DNA of 5,777 nt from DASXBA01 sp046729895 (GTDB taxonomy: Bacteria; Actinomycetota; Thermoleophilia; Solirubrobacterales; Thermoleophilaceae). Shown here in pieces: positions 1 through 5,657 of the stretch (positions within the stretch are counted from its first letter, which is position 1; every line of letters begins with the position of its first letter). Both the position numbers and the translations under genes were made by a program. The stretch is from NCBI GenBank assembly GCA_046729895.1, contig JBKPHP010000180.1, forward strand, positions 1 through 5,777. The letters run 5' to 3'. The notes under the pieces are model-generated. The model was not told where the DNA came from. It searched no databases and saw only the letters and a list, made by a program, of their open reading frames with translations.

Positions 1-1238
1 ACCCCGAAGACCCCGCCGAGCTCGCGCATCATGCTGTTGGCACCGGCGGCCTTGCCGACATCCTCGAGGGCGACGGAACCCACCACCGAGTTCTGCGCTG
101 CCGGAATCGCCATCGAGACCCCGACGCCGGCGACGACCGACGGCAGCACGAACTGCGAGTACGTGAGCCCTGGGTCCGCGATCAGTGCGATCCAGGCCAT
201 GCCAACCGCCTGCAGGGTGAGCCCCCCGACCATGAAGGGGCGCTCGCCGAAGCGATCCGCCAGGGCGCCGACGACGGGGGCCACCGTGATGAAGGTGATC
301 GTCCACGGCAGCAGGCGCAGGCCGGCCTCGAGCGGGCCGTAGCCGAGCGCGTTCTGCAGCATCTGCGCGAAGAAGAACACCGCACCGAAGAGCGAGCCGA
401 AGGTCAGGAAGATCGCCGCGTTGCCGGCCGAGAAGGCGCGGGAGCGGAAGAGGCGCATCGGCAGCATCGGCTCCGGCGCTCGCAGCTCCCGGGCGACGAA
501 CGCGCCGACCAGCAGCACACCGGCCGCGAGCGCGCCGAGGACCTCGATGCTGTCCCAGCCGGCGGAGTTCCCACGGACGAGGCCCCAGACGACTCCGAAG
601 GCGGCGGCGCTGATCAGCGCCAGCCCGGGGAGGTCGAGGCCGGTGTCGCCGCCGAAGCTCTCCTCGATGCGGCTGAGCACGAGCGGTACCGTGGCCAGGC
701 CGATCGGGACGTTCAGCCAGAAGATCCACTCCCAGTCGATGCCCTCGGCGATAGCGCCGCCGACTAGCGGGCCGCTGGCGACCGCGATCCCGGTGACGGC
801 GCTAAACAGGCCAATCGCCGTCCCCCTGCGCTCAGGCGGGAAGGCCGCGCTCAGGAGCGCCAGGCCCAGCGTCAGTACCAGCGCCGCGCCGGCGCCCTGT
901 AGGGCGCGCGCCGCGATCAGCCAGCCGATGCTGGGAGCCAGTGCGCTCAGGGCCGACGCGCCGGCGAACAGGCTCAGCCCCATGGCGTAGAAGCTGCGGC
1001 GTCCGTATCGGTCTCCGAGCGCGGCGGCGGTGATCAGCAACACCGCGAAGCTCAGGTTGTAGGCGTTGACCGTCCACTCGAGCTGCTCGACGGAGGCGCC
1101 GAGATCCCGCCGGATCGTGCTCAGAGCAGTTGAGACCACCAGGGTGTCGAGGGCGGCCATCAGCGAGCCGATCGCCGTCAGGGCGACTACCCATCCGATC
1201 GCCGCCTTGCCGTTCACGCGACTGGATCCCGAGCTCAT
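1..1238 (-). CDS. DHA2-family MFS multidrug exporter (EmrB/QacA type), 3' end outside window
   Basis: This inner-membrane transporter of the major facilitator superfamily probably exports drugs or other lipophilic compounds by proton antiport. I read 412 residues from an ATG at 1236-1238, and the frame is still open at base 1. Family members run to about 470-550 residues, so the last transmembrane helices are missing. Visible motifs: LDTLVV at residues 30-35 in helix 1 (DHA2 motif D1), GDRYGRR at 75-81 (motif A, loop 2-3), R111 with QG at 114-115 (motif B), and GPLVGG at 156-161 (antiporter motif C). WIFWLNVPIG at 171-180 is the typical DHA2 helix 6 signature. A GAGGAAG Shine-Dalgarno (complement of 1242-1248) ends 3 bases before the ATG and fixes the start. 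It is divergent from the cyclase gene. The family is secure. The substrate cannot be read from sequence. Confidence 0.93.
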   Translation of the reverse strand, partial: MSSGSSRVNGKAAIGWVVALTAIGSLMAALDTLVVSTALSTIRRDLGASVEQLEWTVNAYNLSFAVLLITAAALGDRYGRRSFYAMGLSLFAGASALSALAPSIGWLIAARALQGAGAALVLTLGLALLSAAFPPERRGTAIGLFSAVTGIAVASGPLVGGAIAEGIDWEWIFWLNVPIGLATVPLVLSRIEESFGGDTGLDLPGLALISAAAFGVVWGLVRGNSAGWDSIEVLGALAAGVLLVGAFVARELRAPEPMLPMRLFRSRAFSAGNAAIFLTFGSLFGAVFFFAQMLQNALGYGPLEAGLRLLPWTITFITVAPVVGALADRFGERPFMVGGLTLQAVGMAWIALIADPGLTYSQFVLPSVVAGVGVSMAIPAAQNSVVGSVALEDVGKAAGANSMMRELGGVFG

Positions 1239-1241
1239 TGG

Positions 1242-1248
1242 CTTCCTC
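1242..1248 (-). promoter_or_regulatory. Ribosome-binding site of the left MFS exporter
   Basis: The minus strand reads GAGGAAG just upstream of the ATG at 1238, a good match to the anti-Shine-Dalgarno sequence with the GAGGA core 5 bases from the start. It supports the chosen start codon over downstream ATGs. Confidence 0.7.
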
Positions 1249-1261
1249 GCTTTCTGTCGTT

Positions 1262-1279
1262 CGGCGACGGAATTCGCCG
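1262..1279. repeat. Inverted repeat CGGCGA-N6-TCGCCG in leader of left exporter
   Basis: Perfect 6-bp arms (1262-1267 and 1274-1279) flank a 6-base centre. It lies 24-41 bases upstream of the exporter ATG, within the likely 5' leader or core promoter. Its size and symmetry suit an operator for a dimeric repressor. It could equally form a small RNA hairpin upstream of the ribosome-binding site. No regulator is identified for it. Confidence 0.35.
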
Positions 1280-1421
1280 CTTTCTAGTAGGGATCCGTCG
1301 GGGGCCGGAAATCCATCGCGTCGCGGGGTGATCCCCGTTCCTCTCTCGCCGGGTTCCTGCTTGGGCATTGACGTGTCCCTGCCCGCCCCGCCCTCCGTGG
1401 CTTCCGCGGAGCAGTCAGCCG

Positions 1422-1435
1422 CGAAGCCGGCTTCG
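1422..1435. repeat. 14-bp perfect palindrome
   Basis: The sequence CGAAGCCGGCTTCG is perfectly self-complementary. It lies in the divergent intergenic region, 13 bases before a second near-palindrome, with centres about 27.5 bp apart. A regulator-binding site is possible. GC-rich palindromes of this size also arise by chance. Confidence 0.35.
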
Positions 1436-1447
1436 TCCACGCTGGGA

Positions 1448-1464
1448 GTCGGTCTCAGGCCGAC
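1448..1464. repeat. 17-bp near-palindrome GTCGGTCT-C-AGGCCGAC
   Basis: Seven of the eight symmetric base pairs match around a single central base; the exception is a T/G pair. Near-perfect dyad symmetry with no loop room favours a protein-binding site over an RNA hairpin. It sits between the divergent exporter and cyclase genes, about 150 bases from the cyclase start and 210 from the exporter start. Confidence 0.35.
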
Positions 1465-1605
1465 GCCGCGCCGGTCTGCTCGGGTATCGATCGCGCTCCT
1501 CGTCTGGAGCGTCCCCCGGCACCGGCCCCGCCGCGAGCGCCCTGGCCAGTGCGAGACGCGTCGCGTGCTAGCCGACGTTGTCGGACGCACTCCCGCGGCG
1601 CGGCG

Positions 1606-1611
1606 TAGAGT
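1606..1611 (+). promoter_or_regulatory. Possible -10 element for the cyclase gene
   Basis: TAGAGT fits the actinobacterial TANNNT -10 pattern. It would place transcription start near 1618, so the message would be leaderless or nearly so if translation begins at ATG 1624 (6-base leader). That agrees with the lack of any Shine-Dalgarno before either start codon. No good -35 is found at normal spacing; TTGTCG at 1578-1583 is 22 bases away. Confidence 0.3.
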
Positions 1612-1614
1612 CGC

Positions 1615-2604
1615 GTGGATCGCATGGCCGATGGACCTCCGCCCGACGGCGACTACGTGGAGCGCCTTGTCCGCCTCGGTCCGAGGGAGCTCACCTGGCC
1701 GGAGGTCTGCGCTCGCGCCGGGGTCGACCACGAGGTTGCCGATGGCCTCTGGCGTGCGCTCGGCTTTCCGGACGTGCCCGCCGACGAGCGCGCGTACACA
1801 ACCGAGGACGTCAGGGCGCTTGCCATCGCGACGGAGGGAATCGGAACGCTCGAGGACGACCGTCGGGAGGCTGCACTCGAGGCGATCGTGCGCGAGGCCA
1901 GGATGGTCAGCGCCCACCTCACGCGGATCTCGGAGATCGAGGCCGACGCGATGGCCGAGATGCGCGCCCTCGGCCTGCGCGGGCGGGTGCTCGATGACGT
2001 GCTCCAGCGCGGCCTCGAGCGCTCGGACATGGCGTGGCTCCTGCTCTACGGGCTGCGGCGCCGCCTGGACGAGACGCTGCGTCGGCGCCTGACGCTGGAG
2101 GTCGGCGACCATCCAACCCTGGCGGTCGGCTTCGTCGACCTGGTCGGGTTCACTCGCACCAGCGGCTCCCTCCCCAATGACGAGTTCGCGCGTCTGCTGA
2201 GTCGATTCGAGTCGCTCGCGTCCGACATCGTGACCGAGGCCGGCGGTCGGGTCGTGAAACTGATCGGCGATGAGGCGATGTTCGTCTCTCCTACCCCGCG
2301 GGGAGGGGTCCGCGGTGCGCTGGAGCTGGTCGCGGCCTGTGAGGCGAGCGGACTTCCAGCCGCGCGGGCGGGTCTGGCGCTCGGCCCGGTGCTCGCTCGA
2401 GGAGGCGACTATTTCGGCCGAGCCGTCAACCTGGCGAGCCGCCTGGTGGACGGGGCGCCGGCGGGCACCGTGCTCGCCGACGATCAGCTCGTCGATGCGA
2501 TCTCCCACGACTCGACCGTCGCGGTCCGGCCTCAGGGACGAATACCCCTGAAGGGGTTCGGAGCGGTCGAGGTGTGGAGCGTGGGACCCGTGGTCAGCCC
2601 CTGA
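1615..2604 (+). CDS. Soluble class III adenylate cyclase with MerR-like/Rv1264-type N-terminal regulatory region
   Basis: This cytoplasmic enzyme should convert ATP to cAMP as a homodimer. From GTG 1615 it is 329 residues; ATG 1624 (residue 4) is an equally plausible start. Residues about 27-69 resemble a MerR-type helix-turn-helix (TWPEVCARAGV, then LWRALGFP and YTTEDVRAL). A helical linker follows at about 85-160, and the class III cyclase domain spans about 165-325. All canonical residues are visible: metal-binding D175 (FVDLVGFT) and D219 (KLIGDE), adenine-selecting K215 and D265 (GGDYFG), and transition-state residues N272 and R276 (VNLASR). The K/D pair predicts ATP over GTP. The order matches mycobacterial Rv1264, whose N-terminal part is a pH-responsive autoinhibitory domain by published work. 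No membrane helix, HAMP or receiver domain is present. Whether the N-terminus binds DNA, a ligand, or only inhibits is unknown. Confidence 0.93.
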   Translation: MDRMADGPPPDGDYVERLVRLGPRELTWPEVCARAGVDHEVADGLWRALGFPDVPADERAYTTEDVRALAIATEGIGTLEDDRREAALEAIVREARMVSAHLTRISEIEADAMAEMRALGLRGRVLDDVLQRGLERSDMAWLLLYGLRRRLDETLRRRLTLEVGDHPTLAVGFVDLVGFTRTSGSLPNDEFARLLSRFESLASDIVTEAGGRVVKLIGDEAMFVSPTPRGGVRGALELVAACEASGLPAARAGLALGPVLARGGDYFGRAVNLASRLVDGAPAGTVLADDQLVDAISHDSTVAVRPQGRIPLKGFGAVEVWSVGPVVSP

Positions 2605-2625
2605 CGGAAGCTGAAACGCCCGGGG

Positions 2626-2667
2626 GATCCCGCCTACAAAGACGCCTTTTCGGCGCGTACCGGGATC
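2626..2667 (+). terminator. Imperfect hairpin after the cyclase gene, possible terminator
   Basis: GATCCCG at 2626-2632 pairs with CGGGATC at 2661-2667. Inside the 28-base loop, TAC/GTA (2635-2637 with 2657-2659) and CGCC/GGCG (2643-2646 with 2652-2655, loop TTTTC) can pair further. It starts 22 bases after the cyclase stop. No U-run follows, so it is not a classic intrinsic terminator. It could end transcription inefficiently or protect the 3' end. Confidence 0.3.
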
Positions 2668-2739
2668 ACGCCGCCTACCTGTCTGCTCGCCGGAAGGCCG
2701 AGTACCTTCGTGCTTCGGGACCGATTTGCGGATCATCGC

Positions 2740-2770
2740 GTGACGCTCGCCAGGAGCATTACGTTATGAT
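2740..2770 (+). promoter_or_regulatory. Predicted promoter of the MFS exporter at 2832
   Basis: TATGAT at 2765-2770 matches five of six bases of the sigma-70 -10 consensus, in a strikingly AT-rich patch of an otherwise GC-rich window. GTGACG at 2740-2745 is a modest -35 with 19-base spacing. Transcription would start near 2777 and leave a leader of about 55 bases. A separate promoter here, with the 227-base gap, argues that the exporter is not simply co-transcribed with the cyclase. Confidence 0.5.
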
Positions 2771-2775
2771 ACGTA
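2760..2775. promoter_or_regulatory. Candidate TetR operator TACGT-N6-ACGTA over the -10
   Basis: Perfect 5-bp inverted arms flank TATGAT, so a repressor bound here would cover the -10 hexamer. The 16-bp dyad is in the usual size range for TetR-family operators, and a TetR gene lies just past the exporter. The subsequence GTTATGNNNCG (2763-2773) recurs in the tetR promoter at 5056-5066. Binding by that protein is inferred. Confidence 0.5.
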
Positions 2776-2816
2776 GCGAATTTATACCCCCCCTGCCGCC
2801 GCCAAGATCGATGGTC

Positions 2817-2822
2817 GAAGGA
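2817..2822 (+). promoter_or_regulatory. Ribosome-binding site deciding the exporter start
   Basis: GAAGGA lies 9 bases before ATG 2832. It supports that codon over the in-frame upstream ATGs at 2766 and 2811, and over the open frame reaching back into the cyclase gene. ATG 2766 falls within the predicted promoter. Confidence 0.65.
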
Positions 2823-2831
2823 ACCCCGCTG

Positions 2832-4322
2832 ATGTCTGTCACCCGCACACCGCCACTTCGCGACCGGCTCGGCGGCGACCCGCGGGCCGCGACGCTGGCG
2901 CTGTTGGCGTTCGCGATGCTGATCGTCTCGCTCGACCAGTACATCGTGGTGGTGGCGCTACCCGAGATCGGGCGAGAGCTCGACTACTCGGCGCAGACAC
3001 TTCAGTCGGTGATCAGCGCCTACGCGGTGGCGTCCGCCGGCTTCCTGTTGCTCGGCGGTCGCGCCGCCGACCGGCTCGGACGCCGGCGGGTCTTCGTAGC
3101 GGGCCTCTCGCTCTACGCCGCCGCTTCCCTGGCCGGTGGGCTGGCGCCGACACCCGAGGTCCTGCTCGCCGCGCGCGCTGCGCAGGGGCTTGGCGGAGCG
3201 CTCGTCTTTCCCGCCACCCTGTCGCTGGTCAACACCACGTTCGCCGAGGGCCGCGAGCGCAACCATGCCCTGGCGGTCTGGGGCGGTGCCGGCGCGGCCG
3301 GCCTCGTCGTCGGCGTCCTACTCGGCGGGGTGCTCACCCAGGCGCTCGGTTGGGAGGCGGTGTTCTTCGTCAATGTGCCGCTGGCGGGCCTGGCGCTGCT
3401 CCTCGCGTTCGCGCTGATCCCCGCCGACGGCGAGCTCGAGCGGGGACGAAGCCTCGACCTGCCCGGCGCACTCACAGCGACCCTCGGCGTCACCCTGCTC
3501 GTGTTCGCGCTCGTGCAAGGCCCCGGGCTCGGCTGGGGCTCGCCCGCCGTCCTCGCCAGCGCGGCAGCAGGCCTGCTCCTGCTCGGGGCCTTTGTGCCCC
3601 TCGAGCGACGGAGTCGTGACCCGCTCCTCCCGCCGCGGCTGCTCGCAAACAGCAACCTCGCCACCGCAGTCGCGATCGCCTTCCTGTTCTGGGCGACGTT
3701 CGGTTCGGTCCTTTACTTCCTCACGTTGTACCTCCAGGACGTCCACGGCTACGCCGCCTTGGAAACCGGCGTCGGCTTTCTACTCCCAACCGCGGTCGTG
3801 GTCACGGGCTCGGCGCTCGCCGGTCAGCTGGTCACGCGCTGCGGCCTCAGGCCCACGCTGGTCGCCGCCCTCGCCATCGGCGCCCTGGGCGCGCTGGCGC
3901 TCGGCCTGGCGATGTCGCCGGACGGCTCCTATGCCGCCCTGATCCCAGGCCTCATCCTCGTCAGCATCGGCGACGGCGTCGTCTTCACGACGATCTTCAT
4001 CGCCGCGGGAACGGGGGTGGCCGACCGCGAGCAGGGCGTCGCCTCGGGGATCACCTCGACCAGCACCTCGGTCGGCGCCGCCGTCGGCCTCGCCCTGCTG
4101 GTGCTGGTGGCCAACTCCGGCACCGACGGACTCGTCGGCGAGTCCCTCCGAAGCGCAAAAGCCGACGGCCTAAGCACCGCCGTGCTCGTCGTCGCGGCCG
4201 GAATCGCGGCCATCGCGCTTCTCGCCCTGCGGCTTCGTCCCGCCCCGGAAACCTCGGCAGAGCCCCCGTGCCCGCGCCGACTAGTGGCGGTCGGGCGCTT
4301 ACGACCGGGCCGAGCCTCGTAA
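2832..4322 (+). CDS. DHA2-family MFS drug exporter (EmrB/QacA type), complete
   Basis: A complete 14-helix inner-membrane exporter of 496 residues, normal for the family. It probably pumps toxic or lipophilic compounds out using the proton gradient. Motifs: LDQYIVVVALP at residues 34-44 in helix 1 (motif D1, with Tyr in place of the usual Thr), GRAADRLGRRR at 76-86 (motif A), R115 with QG at 118-119 (motif B), and FFVNVPLAG at 178-186. Motif C reads GLVVGVLLGG at 157-166; the Pro of the usual GP dipeptide is Val, unlike the left exporter, which keeps GP. A hydrophilic, Arg/Pro-rich tail (about 468-496) is cytoplasmic. The start is set by the GAAGGA ribosome-binding site. It is convergent with the tetR gene 46 bases downstream, and its promoter carries a candidate TetR operator, so inducible efflux is the likely role. 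The substrate is unknown. Confidence 0.95.
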   Translation: MSVTRTPPLRDRLGGDPRAATLALLAFAMLIVSLDQYIVVVALPEIGRELDYSAQTLQSVISAYAVASAGFLLLGGRAADRLGRRRVFVAGLSLYAAASLAGGLAPTPEVLLAARAAQGLGGALVFPATLSLVNTTFAEGRERNHALAVWGGAGAAGLVVGVLLGGVLTQALGWEAVFFVNVPLAGLALLLAFALIPADGELERGRSLDLPGALTATLGVTLLVFALVQGPGLGWGSPAVLASAAAGLLLLGAFVPLERRSRDPLLPPRLLANSNLATAVAIAFLFWATFGSVLYFLTLYLQDVHGYAALETGVGFLLPTAVVVTGSALAGQLVTRCGLRPTLVAALAIGALGALALGLAMSPDGSYAALIPGLILVSIGDGVVFTTIFIAAGTGVADREQGVASGITSTSTSVGAAVGLALLVLVANSGTDGLVGESLRSAKADGLSTAVLVVAAGIAAIALLALRLRPAPETSAEPPCPRRLVAVGRLRPGRAS

Positions 4323-4335
4323 ACGCGAGCCTCGT
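4311..4335. repeat. Tandem 10-bp direct repeat CGAGCCTCGT across the exporter stop
   Basis: Identical copies lie at 4311-4320 and 4326-4335, 15 bp apart, overlapping the TAA at 4320-4322. Each copy contains the short dyad CGAG-C-CTCG, and arms of different copies can pair with each other. It sits in the 46-base convergent gap between the exporter and tetR, where transcription from both sides must end. A role in termination is conceivable but the U-tract is poor (TCTTTC). Confidence 0.3.
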
Positions 4336-4368
4336 CTTTCCCCCCCAAGCTGCCGGATGCGATTGCCG

Positions 4369-5037
4369 TTAGGCGTGAAGGCGATGCAGCTTGGGGTCGC
4401 CGCTCACCTGGCGGCTGTGCTCGAGCAACCTCGGATAGTCCGTGGCGATGCCCTGCAAGAGCGCCTCGACCGCGCGCTCGATCTCGACATTACTCGTGGG
4501 CGCGTGACCGAACAAAGCGCGGTAGTGAACCAGCGAGCCGATCAGGTCGAGAATCAGGTCCAGATCGACGTCGTCCCGCAGGTCGCCTCGCGCGTGGGCT
4601 CGGTCGAGGGTCTCTCTGACGGCTTTTCTGGGCGGGTCGAACAGAGTGGTCATGAACGCCGCCCGCAGTTCGCGGTCGCCGGCGCAATCGGCGAACAGCG
4701 GACCGAGCACATCCGGCGGCAGCCGCCGGAACGCGGCCACGAAAATCTTCAGGCACTCGTCCAGATCACACAGCGTGCACCCGGTGTCGGGCGCCCGTGC
4801 CTCCCCAAGGCGCTGGCCCAGCGCGGCGAGCACCAACCGCTGGCGACTGGGCCAGCGACGGTAGATGGCCGGCTTCGTGGTCCCAGCCTGACGGGCGACA
4901 TCCTCGAGTGTGAGTCCGCCGTACCCCGAGTGGCCGAGCACCGCGATCGTGGCATCCAGCACGGCGGCGTCGATCTGGGGGTCGCGCGGACGCCCCACAC
5001 GGGGTTCCTCGGCAGAAGGGTCGGGACCAGCCTTCAC
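4369..5037 (-). CDS. TetR/AcrR-family transcriptional repressor
   Basis: A DNA-binding repressor of 222 residues, typical for the family. It likely acts as a ligand-released dimer. After a short basic lead (GRPRDP, residues 15-20), residues about 22-68 form the TetR N-terminal domain; the helix-turn-helix is LTLEDVARQAGTTKPAIYRRW at about 42-62. The rest (about 85-210) is a helical ligand-binding and dimerisation domain with family-typical stretches such as LGPLFADCAGDRELRAAF and DLILDLIGSLVHYRALFG. It resembles the TetR_C_11 type, a call from memory. Translation starts at GTG 5037; an in-frame TAG at 5047-5049 blocks extension, and ATG 5041 is out of frame. No Shine-Dalgarno is seen. It is convergent with the exporter at 2832-4322, its most likely target, and probably represses itself. 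Confidence 0.94.
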   Translation of the reverse strand: MKAGPDPSAEEPRVGRPRDPQIDAAVLDATIAVLGHSGYGGLTLEDVARQAGTTKPAIYRRWPSRQRLVLAALGQRLGEARAPDTGCTLCDLDECLKIFVAAFRRLPPDVLGPLFADCAGDRELRAAFMTTLFDPPRKAVRETLDRAHARGDLRDDVDLDLILDLIGSLVHYRALFGHAPTSNVEIERAVEALLQGIATDYPRLLEHSRQVSGDPKLHRLHA

Positions 5038-5055
5038 ACATCGAGTCTAGCCACT

Positions 5056-5084
5056 GTTATGTGTCGACTCGGAACGTAAGTCGA
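5056..5084 (-). promoter_or_regulatory. Predicted tetR promoter
   Basis: On the minus strand TCGACT (complement of 5079-5084; four of six -35 bases) and CATAAC (complement of 5056-5061; four of six -10 bases) are separated by exactly 17 bases. Transcription would start near 5049, giving a leader of about 12 bases before GTG 5037, consistent with the missing Shine-Dalgarno. The -10 overlaps the GTTATG shared with the exporter promoter. Confidence 0.45.
5064..5084. promoter_or_regulatory. Inverted repeat TCGACT-N9-AGTCGA, candidate tetR autoregulatory site
   Basis: Perfect 6-bp arms at 5064-5069 and 5079-5084 cover the -35 and most of the spacer of the predicted tetR promoter. The middle contains AACGTAA (5073-5079), whose complement TTACGTT also occurs at the exporter operator (2759-2765). 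A wider dyad, CGAGTC (5042-5047) with GACTCG (5066-5071), also spans the promoter, so the true operator boundary is unclear. Confidence 0.4.
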
Positions 5085-5129
5085 GGAACGGAAGCCGCGC
5101 TCAACTCGAAGCCTCCGACATGGGACTAC

Positions 5130-5329
5130 TCATCCTGAGGCCGCCCGCACCGCCTCCTGCTTGTTGGTGAAGCTCTTCCCCGCCAGAGCTTCCCATCCCG
5201 CACGGCGATCAGAGCATCGGCATCACCGCGGGTGGCCGCCTCGGCGCCAGCCACAACCAGCTCGATCGGCCGCCCGGGCACCGGTCGAGTGTCGCACGGA
5301 TTGCGAGGCTCCGGTCTACCACCGCTCAA
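5130..5329 (-). pseudogene. Possible frameshifted relic of a small gene
   Basis: From a TTG at 5329 the minus strand reads about 46 codons with a plausible coding feel (GRPIELVVAGAEAATRG, then DADALIAVRDG). Past about 5190 that frame turns into Arg/Ser-rich sequence. The -1/+2 alternative frame there gives WEALAGKSFTNKQEAVRAASG and stops at TGA 5130-5132. The two halves joined would make a small protein of about 65 residues ending in a helix like those of small actinobacterial hypothetical proteins. No clear ribosome-binding site was found. I cannot name a family, and chance open frames in high-GC DNA remain a real alternative. Confidence 0.25.
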
Positions 5330-5591
5330 CTAGAACAGCACCGGCCACGACAACCTCGCCGCCGGCTGCCGGCCGCTCCTTGGCAGCGCGACTGGCACCA
5401 CCTGGGGCTGTGCTGCGCCCAGCTGACGACCGGCTCGAGGTCCCGCGGTCAACCGGCGAGGACGCGCCTACCTGCCGACGGAAGCAGCAGCCGAGGCGGC
5501 TGCTTGCGGGTGGATGGATCGTCGCCGTGAGCAGCCGCGGACGCCTCGGGATGGACGATGTCCGGGCGCTCAAGCCGAGCTCGGCGTGACA

Positions 5592-5621
5592 TTGCCACCT
5601 GCAACCGTGGTGCCAGAGAAT
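5592..5621 (+). promoter_or_regulatory. Predicted promoter of the SnoaL-like gene
   Basis: TTGCCA at 5592-5597 (five of six -35 bases) and GAGAAT at 5616-5621 (four of six -10 bases) are 18 bases apart. Transcription would begin near 5628, leaving a leader of about 38 bases with a good ribosome-binding site. Confidence 0.4.
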
Positions 5622-5650
5622 ACGACGGTCCACGAACATCAAACCATTCA

Positions 5651-5657
5651 GGAAGGG
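5651..5657 (+). promoter_or_regulatory. Ribosome-binding site of the SnoaL-like gene
   Basis: GGAAGGG lies 8 bases before GTG 5666 and is the main reason for choosing that start codon. Confidence 0.55.

Larger units (their letters stand above)
1239..1614. other. Divergent intergenic region between exporter and cyclase
   Basis: This stretch of about 376 bases must hold promoters for the leftward exporter and the rightward cyclase. I see no convincing gene in it: reading frames across it are low-complexity Arg/Pro/Ser translations typical of non-coding high-GC DNA. It contains three inverted repeats (1262-1279, 1422-1435, 1448-1464). No clear -35/-10 pair was found for the leftward exporter. 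Confidence 0.6.

Noticed and set aside
1130..2092. A 320-codon plus-strand open frame
   Set aside because: Ser/Arg/Pro-rich translation with no motifs; it runs across the exporter start and overlaps the cyclase in another frame.
832..2736. A 634-codon open frame on the minus strand covering the intergenic region and antisense to the cyclase
   Set aside because: Its translation is charged, Arg/Gly/Asp-rich and motif-free, and it overlaps the exporter and the well-supported cyclase out of frame. Long antisense open frames are expected at this GC content.
2787..2793. Runs of seven C at 2787-2793 and 4340-4346 on either side of the right-hand exporter
   Set aside because: Short homopolymers without matching flanks; not target-site duplications or insertion-sequence ends as far as I can see.
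2574..2831. Upstream extension of the right-hand exporter back into the cyclase gene
   Set aside because: The extension is in frame but not exporter-like, covers the predicted promoter, and ATG 2832 has a well-placed GAAGGA site.
4357..5079. A 240-codon plus-strand open frame opposite tetR
   Set aside because: It is the antisense shadow of the TetR gene, whose helix-turn-helix is unmistakable on the minus strand.
5486..5504. Stem-loop AGCAGCC/GGCTGCT
   Set aside because: A single 7-bp stem in GC-rich DNA with no U-run, no adjacent gene end and no repeat elsewhere; kept only as part of the intergenic description.
5161..5589. Open frames on both strands in the right-hand gap (plus 5161-5589, minus 5316-5726)
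   Set aside because: No recognisable domain, Pro/Arg/Ala-rich composition, no convincing ribosome-binding site.
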